Source: Bacillota bacterium
GTDB taxonomy: Bacteria > Bacillota > Clostridia > Christensenellales > Christensenellaceae
Length of the DNA stretch: 64,000 bases
Assembly: GCA_023408315.1 (NCBI GenBank)
Contig: JAEYKI010000008.1
Location: forward strand, 186,001 to 250,000
Direction: 5' to 3'
Under the pieces are notes generated by a model. The model saw only the letters and a program-made list of their open reading frames with translations. It was not told the origin of the DNA and did not search any database. The translations under genes and the position numbers were made by a program. Shown here in pieces: positions 39,847-49,092 of the stretch (position 1 is its first letter; each line of letters starts with the position of its first letter).

Positions 39847-39875
39847 TTGCCAATTTTATAAGTTTATGTTATCTT
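39847..39875 (+). promoter_or_regulatory. Promoter of the BMP transporter / amidohydrolase operon
   Basis: TTGCCA (39847-39852), 17 bases, TATCTT (39870-39875). The start would fall at about 39882, directly at the first of the TAGACC repeats. Confidence 0.6.
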
Positions 39876-39883
39876 ACATATTG

Positions 39884-39929
39884 TAGACCGTCGACGTAGA
39901 CCCGTATACATGGACTGGTCTATTTTTTT
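39884..39929 (+). promoter_or_regulatory. TAGACC repeats and terminator-like hairpin at the transcription start
   Basis: TAGACC occurs at 39884-39889 and 39897-39902, and its complement GGTCTA at 39917-39922, followed by TTTTTTT. The second copy and GGTCTA form a hairpin with a T-run, so the element could attenuate. GGTCTA/TAGACC are also half-sites of the kind bound by HutC-type GntR regulators, one of which is encoded at 48340. Both readings are open. Confidence 0.5.
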
Positions 39930-39969
39930 ATATATCCGAGCCTAAATAAAAACGTAAGGGAGAAAAGCC

Positions 39970-41076
39970 ATGAAATTATTTTCAAAGCTCGTTATCGTTG
40001 TTTTGGTACTTTCTGTGATGGTGGCATTTGCTGGGTGCGGCACAGTTCAAGATACTGTACCGGCGGGGGACAGCACGGCAAGCGGGGAAGCAGCACCGGC
40101 AGAAGGAAGCGCGGAACAATCAGCGTCATCAGGGGATAGCGGGAAAATAAGCGTAGCTTTGTTGCTGCCGGGTTCACTGAACGACGGCGGCTGGAATGCA
40201 AACGCATATGCGGGGCTTATGGAACTCAAAGATGAGGGATATGAAGTCGCTTTTACTGAAAGTGTAGAGATTTCGGCAATTGAGGAAGCTTTTACGAACT
40301 ATGCATCAAAAGGATTCGATTTGATTGTCGGGCACGGTTTTGAATTTGGCGAGCCTGCGATGCGAGTTGCGCCGGGATTTCCAGAAGTAAATTTCTTTGT
40401 TTCAGGAAAAATGCCCGATGGGGTAACCGCGGAGAGTATCCCCAATAACATGGCATTTATGGATATGAAGGAGTATGAAGCGGCGTACCTTGCGGGAATG
40501 GTTGCCGGCGGTGTAACAAAAAGTAACATTATCGGATACGTAGCGGGGCTTGAAATCCCGTCGCAGTTGTCTGACATGGGTGCGTTTGTGATGGGCGTAG
40601 AAGCCGTGAACAAGGATGCAAAAGTATACGGCGTTGTGACCGGTACGTTTGAAGATCCGGCAAAAGGCCAGGAAGCGGCAAACGCACAGATTGACATGGG
40701 TGCAGACATTATATGCCAATCTGCGGACTCTACCGGAATGGGCGCTATGGAGGCGGCCAAAGCGAAAAATGTTTACATCATTGGATATGGCGGAGATCAG
40801 AATGAATTGTTCCCTGATCTTGTTCTTACATCTTTTATCACCAACAATAAAAGCGTGATCGTCACGCAGGCGAAGAAGATTGAGTCAGGAACGTTTGGCG
40901 GGCTTTGGAGCCCAGGTGTGGCGGATGGTACTTGCTACATTGCGCCCTACCATGATCTTGAAAACGTGATTCCTAAAGAGATCCGGGACCAGGTTGAAAA
41001 AGCAAAAGAACAGATTAAATCCGGTGAACTGGTGATACCCGAAATTACAGAGCGTATTGACGAGAAATTAAGTTAA
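39970..41076 (+). CDS. BMP-family (PnrA/Med-like) ABC substrate-binding lipoprotein
   Basis: 368 residues. The lipobox is MVAFAGCGTVQ (Cys near 23), then a Ser/Ala/Glu-rich linker. The Bmp domain starts at KISVALLLPGSLNDGGWNANAYAGL, the family opening where nucleoside ligands stack, and contains DLIVGHGFEFGEPA. BMP proteins bind purine nucleosides or related bases. It is the first gene of the operon. A 15-bp hairpin follows before the ATPase. Confidence 0.9.
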   Translation: MKLFSKLVIVVLVLSVMVAFAGCGTVQDTVPAGDSTASGEAAPAEGSAEQSASSGDSGKISVALLLPGSLNDGGWNANAYAGLMELKDEGYEVAFTESVEISAIEEAFTNYASKGFDLIVGHGFEFGEPAMRVAPGFPEVNFFVSGKMPDGVTAESIPNNMAFMDMKEYEAAYLAGMVAGGVTKSNIIGYVAGLEIPSQLSDMGAFVMGVEAVNKDAKVYGVVTGTFEDPAKGQEAANAQIDMGADIICQSADSTGMGAMEAAKAKNVYIIGYGGDQNELFPDLVLTSFITNNKSVIVTQAKKIESGTFGGLWSPGVADGTCYIAPYHDLENVIPKEIRDQVEKAKEQIKSGELVIPEITERIDEKLS

Positions 41077-41095
41077 AGTAGCGTTAAGGATGACA

Positions 41096-41135
41096 AGCCG
41101 GGCAGAAGGCGTCTTTATCGGCCTTCTGCCCGGCT
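41096..41135 (+). repeat. Perfect 15-bp intercistronic hairpin
   Basis: AGCCGGGCAGAAGGC (41096-41110) and GCCTTCTGCCCGGCT (41121-41135) pair without mismatch around GTCTTTATCG. AAAAG follows, not a T-run. It probably stabilises the binding-protein mRNA or reduces read-through to the ATPase. Confidence 0.85.
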
Positions 41136-41153
41136 AAAAGTGAGGATTTCGCA

Positions 41154-42695
41154 ATGCCAGATACGTTAAGAATGGAAAACGTAACAAAGAAGTTCGGGGA
41201 TTTTACGGCAAACGATCATATCAGCCTTCATTTGAAACAAGGTGAGATTCTGGCGCTGCTGGGTGAAAACGGCGCCGGAAAAACAACGTTGATGAACATA
41301 TTATACGGCCTTTACACGCCGACAAGCGGAAAGATATTTCTGAACGGGGCTGAGCTTAAAATCCATAGTCCTCTGCATGCGATTGAGCTGGGGATTGGAA
41401 TGGTTCATCAGCATTTTATGCTCATTCCGGCTTTTAAAACATGGCAGAATGTGGTTTTGGGGCTGCGGGATGAGCAAAGGCTGATGCTTAAAGAAAAGAC
41501 TGCAATAGACAAGATCATGAAAATAGCGGGGGAATATTCCCTTCAAATATATCCGCATGCGAAGATCAGCGAGTTATCCGTAGGGCTGCAGCAACAGGTG
41601 GAAATTTTAAAAGTGCTGTACAGAAAATCAAAACTGCTGATTTTGGATGAACCAACTGGAGTACTTACGCCCATTGAAAAAGAAAAGCTGTTCATAACAC
41701 TTAAAAGCCTTGCAAAGAGCGGCGTATCCATCATTTTTATCTCACATAAGCTGGACGAAGTGATGGAAATAAGCGACCGCGTGGAGGTATTGCGCGTGGG
41801 CAAGAATGCCGGCGGCGCGCGTACAAAAGATGTGGACAAAGTAACGCTTGCCAGAATGATGGTGGGCAGGGATGTTGTGCTGCGTGTTGAAAAAGCACAG
41901 AACAAATCTCTGCAGGAAAAAGTATTGCAGGTGCGCGATTTATCCATACAGGGGAACAGGCGCGCCTCGACGATAGAAGGACTTAATTTTGATATATACG
42001 CAGGCGAAGTGATTGGTGTTGCCGGAGTGGACGGCAACGGCCAATCTGAGCTGGCAGAAGCCATTTTTGGATTGAGACGGGTTACAGGCGGCAGCATTCA
42101 TATCTGCGGCGTTCATACAACCAACTGCAAACCAAAGCAGATCATACGGAACAAAACGGCCTATATTCCCGAGGACCGGAAGCAGGTGGGTACGGTGCAG
42201 GACTACACGATTGATAAAAACATGATACTCAAGGATGTGGAAAGCCTGTATTATTGCAAACACGGACTGATAGATTATAAACGGTTAAAAAAGGATACGG
42301 ACAAAGTGATTCAAGAATTCGATATCCGCGTATCCAGCCGGAACTGGCCTGTGGGACTGCTTTCGGGCGGCAATGTGCAAAAAGTGATATTGGCGCGCGA
42401 GCTAAATGCAAAACCAAAACTATTGCTGGCAATGCATCCGACAAGGGGACTTGATGTGGGCGCATTGGAGTTTATCCATAAAAAGATTCTGGAAGCAAAA
42501 GCTTCCGGAACGGCTGTGCTGCTGATTTCCGCCGAGATGGAAGAAATACTTTCGCTTTCGGACAAGGTGGTTGTGATGAGCAACGGCAGGATGTCGCGGC
42601 CTTTGGAAGGGGATGAACTGACAATGGAACACATCGGGCTGTTGATGGGCGGAGAAACGATAGATGAGGAGGCGCCGGACGGACATGAAGTATAA
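41154..42695 (+). CDS. Nucleoside-type ABC transporter ATPase (two NBDs)
   Basis: 513 residues, NupA/YufO-like. NBD1: Walker A GENGAGKTT, Q-loop MVHQHFML, signature ELSVGLQQQVEILKVL and Walker B LLILDEPTGVLTP. NBD2: GVDGNGQSEL, IPEDRKQVGTV, LSGGNVQKVILAREL and a Walker B reading LLLAMHPTRGLDVG, in which the usual Asp-Glu-Pro is A-M-H-P, as is common in this subfamily. It overlaps the first permease. Confidence 0.9.
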   Translation: MPDTLRMENVTKKFGDFTANDHISLHLKQGEILALLGENGAGKTTLMNILYGLYTPTSGKIFLNGAELKIHSPLHAIELGIGMVHQHFMLIPAFKTWQNVVLGLRDEQRLMLKEKTAIDKIMKIAGEYSLQIYPHAKISELSVGLQQQVEILKVLYRKSKLLILDEPTGVLTPIEKEKLFITLKSLAKSGVSIIFISHKLDEVMEISDRVEVLRVGKNAGGARTKDVDKVTLARMMVGRDVVLRVEKAQNKSLQEKVLQVRDLSIQGNRRASTIEGLNFDIYAGEVIGVAGVDGNGQSELAEAIFGLRRVTGGSIHICGVHTTNCKPKQIIRNKTAYIPEDRKQVGTVQDYTIDKNMILKDVESLYYCKHGLIDYKRLKKDTDKVIQEFDIRVSSRNWPVGLLSGGNVQKVILARELNAKPKLLLAMHPTRGLDVGALEFIHKKILEAKASGTAVLLISAEMEEILSLSDKVVVMSNGRMSRPLEGDELTMEHIGLLMGGETIDEEAPDGHEV

Positions 42696-43758
42696 CGCGC
42701 AATCATTGCAAAAAATGCTGAAAGGCCCTTGGACGATACTGATGGCGGTTGCGGCTGCATTCGCCGTGAGCGTGCTGTTTATTTTAGCGCTTGGGGAAAA
42801 CCCGTTTGCCGTTTACGCTTCCATTTTATCCGGCGTTTTTGGCCACCCCTACGGCCTGATGGAGGTGTTTGCCAAGGCTACGCCGCTTATTATCATCGGT
42901 GTGGGCGTTGCAGTGGCTGGAAAAGGCGGTATGACCAACCTGGGTGGAGACGGGCAATTTTATATTGGCGCTATCTCCTCCATTGTTATAGGCATATACT
43001 GCTTTGACAAAATGCCTCCGGTACTGATATGGATTCTGGCCGTTGCTGCCGCGGTGGCAGGCGGCGGTATTTGGGGCGGTATTGCGGGCTGGCTGCGCGC
43101 CAGGTTCAATACAAGCGAAGTCATCATCACCATTATGATGAACTATGTTGCGCTGTATCTGGTGGCGTTCTTGGTTGGGGGGCCCCTGCAGGCGCCGGGC
43201 GGCATCCCTCAAACGTACGCGCTGGACAAAACACTGTGGTTTTCAAAATTGTTTGAGAGCGGAAGGGTTCATACAGGGATCGTTGTTGCGCTGTTTATAG
43301 CCGTTATTGTTTGGCTGGTATTTAAAAAGACGGCTCTTGGGTACAAAATAGAAACCTTTGGCTATTCCCGGTTTGCCGCGGCGTACGGCGGGATTGATAC
43401 AAAGCGCTATATGCTTTTGACCATGCTGATCAGCGGAGGAATTGCGGGCCTTGCGGGTATGGTAGAAGTTTTTGGTACATATTACCGCGTGCTGGAAGGC
43501 ATCACAACGGATCTTGGCTTTATAGCCATGCTGATTGCACTGTTAGCCAGGTATAACCCGATTGCGGTGATTGCGGGGAGCCTGTTTATCGCCGTTCTGA
43601 CGGTGGGCGCAAACTCCATGCAGATCGATATGAACGTGCCCACGGCAATCATGGGCATTGTGCAAAGCCTGATTATATTCTTTGTTATCGTCATGCCGGG
43701 CATACAAAAGAAGATTGGCCGGAGCTTGGTTCAAAAACGGCAGAGCGAAAGGGGGTGA
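42664..43758 (+). CDS. Nucleoside-type ABC permease 1
   Basis: 364 residues (357 if ATG 42685 is used). ATG 42664 has GGAG at 9 bases; ATG 42685 has AGGAGG at 12 bases, so the start is uncertain. It is a BPD_transp_2 (YufP/NupB-like) membrane protein with about nine helices, including GVGVAVAGKGGMTNLGGDGQ and FNTSEVIITIMMNYVALYLV. It pairs with permease 2. Confidence 0.85.
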   Translation: MRRRRTDMKYNAQSLQKMLKGPWTILMAVAAAFAVSVLFILALGENPFAVYASILSGVFGHPYGLMEVFAKATPLIIIGVGVAVAGKGGMTNLGGDGQFYIGAISSIVIGIYCFDKMPPVLIWILAVAAAVAGGGIWGGIAGWLRARFNTSEVIITIMMNYVALYLVAFLVGGPLQAPGGIPQTYALDKTLWFSKLFESGRVHTGIVVALFIAVIVWLVFKKTALGYKIETFGYSRFAAAYGGIDTKRYMLLTMLISGGIAGLAGMVEVFGTYYRVLEGITTDLGFIAMLIALLARYNPIAVIAGSLFIAVLTVGANSMQIDMNVPTAIMGIVQSLIIFFVIVMPGIQKKIGRSLVQKRQSERG

Positions 43759-43764
43759 TTTGCA

Positions 43765-44712
43765 ATGGATTCAATTATTTCACAGGCCTTTATTGTCACC
43801 CTGCTTGCGGCCGGAATACGTATGGCAATGCCCATGCTGCTTGCGGCAACCGGTGAAATATTTGCGGAGCGCTCCGGAATGCTGAATATCAACCTGGAAG
43901 GCCAAATGCTTATGGGGGCTTTTGTTTCCTTTGTAGTTGGGTTTTATACCAACAACATGTTTTTGGCGCTTTCTGCCGGTATTGCGGCCGGTATTTTGCA
44001 GGCGATGCTGATGTCTGTTGCATGCATATCATGGGGCGGGCAGCACGTTGTTGTGGGCATCACGCTGAACATATTTGTTTTGGGGTTTACAAGCTTTTGG
44101 TACCGGGTACTGTTTGGGGTTACGACGGCGCCGCCAAAAACGGACCTGGCTGGCTCGGGCGCTTCGCCCATTCCCTTCCTTTCGAATATACCGGGGATTG
44201 GAAACATTCTGTTTAATCAAAACTTTCTGTTCTACGCCGCGGTTGTTATTGCGGTTGGGGCGGCGTTCGTTTTGGGCAGGACGCAGTTTGGATTGAAAAT
44301 ATCCGCTGCGGGCGAGCACCCGAGAGCGGCGGAAACAATGGGCGTGAACGTAACAAGGATGAGGTATGTCTCCATGGCGGTATGCGGCGCGTTGGCCGGA
44401 CTGGGCGGCACATATTTGTCGCTGATATCGCTCAACCGGTTTATGGATAACATTACAGCCGGAAGGGGGTTTATTGCCCTTGCAATCGTTATATTCGGAA
44501 AGTGGAATCCCAAGCTGGTGTTTGCCGCTTCGCTGATTTTTGGCATTACGGATGCATTTCAATTGCGTTTGCAGGCGGTGGGAGTGGAGATACCATACCA
44601 ATTTATGCTGATGCTGCCCTACCTGCTGACCATTATCGTGATGGTAATTACGGCACGGAAGTCCCACACGCCGGACGCGCTGGGTTTAAATTATGAGCGC
44701 GAATTAAAGTGA
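43765..44712 (+). CDS. Nucleoside-type ABC permease 2
   Basis: 315 residues, YufQ/NupC-like. The N-terminal ATGEIFAERSGMLNINLEGQMLMGA is the signature of this second permease class, and AETMGVNVTRMRYVSMAVCGALAG lies near the C-terminal third. GGGGGTG precedes the ATG, 6 bases after permease 1 ends. Together the four genes form a complete BMP-type importer. Confidence 0.9.
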   Translation: MDSIISQAFIVTLLAAGIRMAMPMLLAATGEIFAERSGMLNINLEGQMLMGAFVSFVVGFYTNNMFLALSAGIAAGILQAMLMSVACISWGGQHVVVGITLNIFVLGFTSFWYRVLFGVTTAPPKTDLAGSGASPIPFLSNIPGIGNILFNQNFLFYAAVVIAVGAAFVLGRTQFGLKISAAGEHPRAAETMGVNVTRMRYVSMAVCGALAGLGGTYLSLISLNRFMDNITAGRGFIALAIVIFGKWNPKLVFAASLIFGITDAFQLRLQAVGVEIPYQFMLMLPYLLTIIVMVITARKSHTPDALGLNYERELK

Positions 44713-44831
44713 AGAAAAAAAGAGGCGCTATTTTACAACAGGGCTTATGGTTGAAGCATTTTTACCTGAAAGCCGGAGCTGCTGTAAAAGCAATATAAAA
44801 AAAATTACAATTAAAGAAAGGTGGATTTTAT

Positions 44832-46088
44832 ATGAAGAATAGTCTGATATTAAAAAACATTGATAAGATTGTGAGTGGAGACATTGAAAAGGGAATTATA
44901 GACGGAGATACGATTGTAGTCCGTTCCGGGCTTATTTCGCAGGTGGGTTTCGAAAAAGAGCTTGATCTCTCGGGAATTGATACGGTTGTGGACGTAGACG
45001 GGCAGATTGTGGCGCCCGGATTTGTTGATGCGCATGTGCATAACACGCTGGACGATTATGCCCCCCAGAGAGGGGCGGTTGGCTGCTATTCGGATACGCT
45101 TTTCGGCGGGACGACCACAATGATTTCGGAAGGCGAGCAGGGACCGGGCTGGCCAAGGTTTTACGACGATGCAATCGGCTGCAAAGCGGCGGCAATTATG
45201 GCGCACCGTGTTTTTGAACGTTTTCGTCCGGGCGGCGGGCTCAAAGTTCATGGCGGCGCTTTGGTTTTGGTGCACGGGCTTACAGAACAGGATTTTAAGG
45301 ATATGCATGACGCCGGCGTATGGATCATTGCGGAAATCGGCGGCGGCGGGCTGTCTGACCCCAAAGAGGTTGCGCCAATGCTGGAATGGGCGCGCAAGTA
45401 CGGCTTCTTCTTTTCAATCCATCTGGCGCCTCCGTCCATTCCCGGTTCTTCCTGGGTAACGTCCAAGGAGATTCTGGAACTGAAACCGCATAAGGTGGCG
45501 CATACAAACGGCGGATCGACCGGCGTATCGTTCGACCACATTGAACGCCTGATGGATGAGAGCGATATTGCGCTTGAACTGATTGCCAACGGCAACTTTG
45601 TGAATTTCAATAAGATGGTCCGGCACATGGATCAAAAAGGCCAGTTGTCCCGGCTGGTGATGGGTAGCGACGCTCCCACGGGGCAGTCGCCGCTTGAGGC
45701 CGCAATCAACCGTGCAGTCGTACGGGCGTCTGCGTTAAACGAAATACCGGCGTGGAAGGCGATCGCGATGGCAACCGGAAATACGGCCGATTTGTATAAG
45801 CTGAACGTGGGCAAGATTGAAGCGGGGCGCGAGGCGGATCTGCAGGTGATCGACAATCCGCCGGGATCCGTAGGCTCGGATGCGCTTAAAGCGATTGAAT
45901 GCGGCGATCCGTTTGGCTGTTCGCTTGTTATTTCGGACGGGCGGATTATTGCATACCGGGGAAAAGATTCGCGGCCTACACAGCGTTTCTGCCGGGTTGA
46001 CGGCGAAGACGCTTATGTATCGGGAATCAACGAGCACTTGTTCTTCCCTCCGCAGATTGGACGTCATTTTGAAGGATTAAGAGGCTGA
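44832..46088 (+). CDS. Enamidase-like amidohydrolase
   Basis: 418 residues, amidohydrolase superfamily. GFVDAHVHNTLDDYAPQRGA gives the HxH metal pair, followed by LFGGTTTMISEGEQGPG, KVHGGALVLVHGLTEQDF, SIHLAPPSIPGSSWVT, VAHTNGGSTG and the metal Asp in MGSDAPTG. From memory, these blocks follow the order of Eubacterium barkeri enamidase of nicotinate fermentation, which hydrolyses a cyclic enamide. It probably opens a lactam or hydantoin-like ring. AAGGTGG precedes the ATG. Confidence 0.85.
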   Translation: MKNSLILKNIDKIVSGDIEKGIIDGDTIVVRSGLISQVGFEKELDLSGIDTVVDVDGQIVAPGFVDAHVHNTLDDYAPQRGAVGCYSDTLFGGTTTMISEGEQGPGWPRFYDDAIGCKAAAIMAHRVFERFRPGGGLKVHGGALVLVHGLTEQDFKDMHDAGVWIIAEIGGGGLSDPKEVAPMLEWARKYGFFFSIHLAPPSIPGSSWVTSKEILELKPHKVAHTNGGSTGVSFDHIERLMDESDIALELIANGNFVNFNKMVRHMDQKGQLSRLVMGSDAPTGQSPLEAAINRAVVRASALNEIPAWKAIAMATGNTADLYKLNVGKIEAGREADLQVIDNPPGSVGSDALKAIECGDPFGCSLVISDGRIIAYRGKDSRPTQRFCRVDGEDAYVSGINEHLFFPPQIGRHFEGLRG

Positions 46089-46166
46089 ACCCTTTGGAAA
46101 CATGATTGTTTACGAATCACGGTTTAAAGGGTACTATATTGAGTAGTGAGATGGAGGCAGAACTCT

Positions 46167-47534
46167 ATGGCGACAACACTGATTAAAAATGCAAAAGCGA
46201 TTGTTACGGCCGATAAAAACGATTTGATTCTTTATGACGCCTGCATATTGATAGACGGCAATGCGATATCCTATGTGGGAAAAGAGAAAAAAGACGCGGA
46301 CCATGTGATTGATGCGGGGGGATGTTACGTTTATCCCGGGCTTATCAATACGCATCATCATTTATATCAAACCTTTACAAGGAACCTGCCGCAGGTACAG
46401 AATATGGAGTTGTTTGAATGGCTGGTCACACTATATGAAATATGGAGAGGGCTTGATAACGACAGCATCTATTACAGCACGTTGACAGGCGCAGGCGAGC
46501 TTGCCAAATACGGATGTACGACATGCATGGATCATCATTATGTTTTCCCCAAAATCGGGTCGGATGAATTCATCGATCAGCAGTTTGAAGCGGCAGATAG
46601 AATTGGTTTGCGTTTTCATGCCACCCGTGGTAGTATGTCAAGAGGAAAAAGCGACGGGGGCCTGCCGCCTGATGATTTGGTCCAGAGCGTCGATAAAATA
46701 CTTACGGACAGCGAACGCCTGGTAAAGAAATACCACGATGCTTCCAAGTTTGCGCTGCATAATGTATCGCTTGCGCCGTGTTCCCCCTTTAGTGTAACCA
46801 CAGAGCTGCTCAAAGAATCGGCGGTGCTTGCGCGAAGCATGGGGGTGCGTCTGCATACGCATTTGTGCGAGACGATGGACGAAGAGAAGTATTGTCTTGA
46901 AACAGTGGGCATGCGCCCGCTTGAATATATGCAGGAATGCGGCTGGATTGGCCCGGACGTATGGTATGCGCACGGTATATTCTTTAACGATGAAGAATTG
47001 AAAACGCTTGCAAAAACAGGCACCGGGATAGCGCATTGCCCTGTATCAAACATGAAGCTGGCCTCCGGTGTGTGCAGGGTTCCGGATATGATTGCGCTTG
47101 ACGTGCCGGTGGGGCTTGCGGTGGATGGCAGCGCAAGCAACGATTGCTCAAACCTGATGGCTGAAATGCGTTCCTCCTATCTGGTGAACAGGTTAACCTA
47201 CAGCAATAAGGCGCCCACGGGCTATGACATATTGAAGCTTGCAACCGCCGGCAGCGCAAGAGTGCTTGGCCGGGACGATATCGGTTCACTTGAAGCGGGC
47301 AAAGCGGCAGATTTGTTTATGATTGATGTGGATATTTTGGAGCTTGCGGGGACATATCTTGATCCGGCGAGCCTTTTTGGTACCGTCGGGTACTCGCGGC
47401 CTGCAAAAATGGTGATGGTAGACGGCAAAATAATCGTGAAAGACGGACAGCTGATTGGCATTGATGAAAAGCAGGTGTTTGAAAAATCAAATCAGCTTGT
47501 TGACGGCATGCTGCGAAAGCAGGCGCTGCGATGA
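46167..47534 (+). CDS. 8-oxoguanine deaminase-like amidohydrolase
   Basis: 455 residues from ATG 46167, with GATGGAGG about 10 bases upstream. ATZ/TRZ/guanine-deaminase family: PGLINTHHHLYQTFTRNLPQ (HxH), GCTTCMDHHYVFP, RLHTHLCETMDEE (metal His), YAHGIFFNDEEL, HCPVSNMKLASGVCRVPDM and VGLAVDGSASNDCSNLMAE (metal Asp). The NTHHHLYQT and DGSASND blocks are characteristic of the 8-oxoguanine / isoxanthopterin deaminase branch. It removes an amino group from a purine- or triazine-like ring. The stop overlaps the creatininase-like gene. Confidence 0.85.
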   Translation: MATTLIKNAKAIVTADKNDLILYDACILIDGNAISYVGKEKKDADHVIDAGGCYVYPGLINTHHHLYQTFTRNLPQVQNMELFEWLVTLYEIWRGLDNDSIYYSTLTGAGELAKYGCTTCMDHHYVFPKIGSDEFIDQQFEAADRIGLRFHATRGSMSRGKSDGGLPPDDLVQSVDKILTDSERLVKKYHDASKFALHNVSLAPCSPFSVTTELLKESAVLARSMGVRLHTHLCETMDEEKYCLETVGMRPLEYMQECGWIGPDVWYAHGIFFNDEELKTLAKTGTGIAHCPVSNMKLASGVCRVPDMIALDVPVGLAVDGSASNDCSNLMAEMRSSYLVNRLTYSNKAPTGYDILKLATAGSARVLGRDDIGSLEAGKAADLFMIDVDILELAGTYLDPASLFGTVGYSRPAKMVMVDGKIIVKDGQLIGIDEKQVFEKSNQLVDGMLRKQALR

Positions 47535-48304
47535 ATAAGATGCTGAACCGGCTGACCTGGGATACGATCGGCAAAATGGACCGGGACAATACATACTTTG
47601 TTCTGCCGATCAGCTCAATGGAGCAGCATGGGAAGCATCTGCCGGTTGGGACGGATGATATTATTCTGGAAAGAGTGCTGGAAAATATTTGCGAGGGCAA
47701 ATCTGTATTTGAAAGCATTTATTTTCTGCCCACAATACACTATGGCAACAGTTGTGAGCACTGCGGTTTTCCCGGGACGATATCGCTGCGTGCGGATACG
47801 GTGGTTGCGATGATTGAAGACGTCTTATCGGGGATGAAGCAGCATGCTTTTAAAAACTTGATCATACTGAATTCTCATGGCGGGAATTCGGATTTGCTGC
47901 GTGCGTTTGCGCAGGAGTGGAAGCTTGCGTATTCTATAAATGTATACACAATCAATATTTGGGCGTCAGGCTTCTTCAACGATGCGGCGGGCATGATAAA
48001 AACTCCTTTGGAATATGAAATTCATGCGGGAGAGATTGAGACCTCGATTCTGATGCATACCGACGGCGATTGTGTGAAGCGCGAGATGATTTTACGCGGA
48101 TTGGATGTTTACGCGACGCTGAATGACTATGATTGCGGGTGGACAAGCAAAGAACTATCGCCGGGCAACGGGATAATTGGAGCCGCGTCTAAAGCGGATG
48201 CAGAAACCGGCGAAAAAATACTGGAATATATGAGGCGGAAAATACTGTTTTATTTTAGCCAGATTATTCAAGGCAATCGGCCTGATAAATGGCAGACGCT
48301 TTGA
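47531..48304 (+). CDS. Creatininase-family amidohydrolase
   Basis: 257 residues. Metal ligands of the creatinine amidohydrolase fold are visible: PISSMEQHGKHLPVGTDD (Glu, His, Asp), NSHGGN (His) and HAGEIETS (Glu). Relatives open creatinine, or act on formamides in deazaflavin and riboflavin catabolism (MftE, FAPy deformylase), so the substrate is open. The ATG overlaps the deaminase stop by 4 bases. With the enamidase- and deaminase-like enzymes it suggests stepwise ring breakdown of an imported heterocycle. Confidence 0.85.
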   Translation: MNKMLNRLTWDTIGKMDRDNTYFVLPISSMEQHGKHLPVGTDDIILERVLENICEGKSVFESIYFLPTIHYGNSCEHCGFPGTISLRADTVVAMIEDVLSGMKQHAFKNLIILNSHGGNSDLLRAFAQEWKLAYSINVYTINIWASGFFNDAAGMIKTPLEYEIHAGEIETSILMHTDGDCVKREMILRGLDVYATLNDYDCGWTSKELSPGNGIIGAASKADAETGEKILEYMRRKILFYFSQIIQGNRPDKWQTL

Positions 48305-48339
48305 ATAATGTATCAATATGATAAAGAGAGAATAAGTGT

Positions 48340-49092
48340 ATGAATAATATATTTGACGGAATGGAAGGGAAAATAGTCAGAGAAAAAACCCTTTCTATTA
48401 AAGTGTACGAGCGGTTGCGTGAACAGATTCAAAACATGCCCAGCGGCCAGAATAAAATGCCGTCGGAGGAAAACATTTCACTGAGTCTTGGCGTCAGCAG
48501 AGCAACTGTGCGGGAGGCTTTGCGGATGCTGATGGAAGAAGGCGTCGTCAGCAAGGTTGCGGGCGTGGGTATTTTTGCGCATCCTTCTGTGACTATGCAT
48601 AGAAACCGGATCGATTTGAATCCAAACTTTTTTAAATTGCTGGAACAAAATCATGGTGAAATTAAGTTAAACATCCATCAATGCAAATTGAACGCGCCAA
48701 GCGAACGGTTTTTAAAACACTTTCCGGATAATGGTGATAAACAAATATACATGATGCACTGGACATATGTTGTGGACGGCGAAAATCTTATACACAGCGT
48801 TTTTGAGCTGCCTGTGGATGTTTTTAAAGAGATGCCGTCAAATAATATAGAAGTAAACAGTTTACCGGAGTTTTCACAAAAATATCTGTATGCGCCTATT
48901 TCGTATTGCGCGATGTATGTAAAAAGCGGATTTGACGCCAAGATCGCAAAAATATTTGATGTCCCGGAAAATACGCCTATGCAGGTTTGGGAAGAACTCT
49001 TGTATGACAGGGATGATAAAAAAATCGGGTTTTGCGTACTGCAGTTTCATCCTACAAAATTGGAGCTTACTATTTTAAATAGTTTTGAATAG
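48340..49092 (+). CDS. GntR-family regulator with UTRA domain (HutC subfamily)
   Basis: 250 residues. The winged helix-turn-helix spans about 18-85 (SIKVYERLREQIQ, MPSEENISLSLGVSRATVREALRMLMEEG). The C-terminal UTRA ligand domain (about 95-250) has the split-barrel pattern with VPENTPMQVWEELLYD. HutC-type repressors sense a catabolic intermediate. Being last in the operon, it probably controls the promoter at 39847, where TAGACC half-sites overlap the start. Confidence 0.9.
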   Translation: MNNIFDGMEGKIVREKTLSIKVYERLREQIQNMPSGQNKMPSEENISLSLGVSRATVREALRMLMEEGVVSKVAGVGIFAHPSVTMHRNRIDLNPNFFKLLEQNHGEIKLNIHQCKLNAPSERFLKHFPDNGDKQIYMMHWTYVVDGENLIHSVFELPVDVFKEMPSNNIEVNSLPEFSQKYLYAPISYCAMYVKSGFDAKIAKIFDVPENTPMQVWEELLYDRDDKKIGFCVLQFHPTKLELTILNSFE

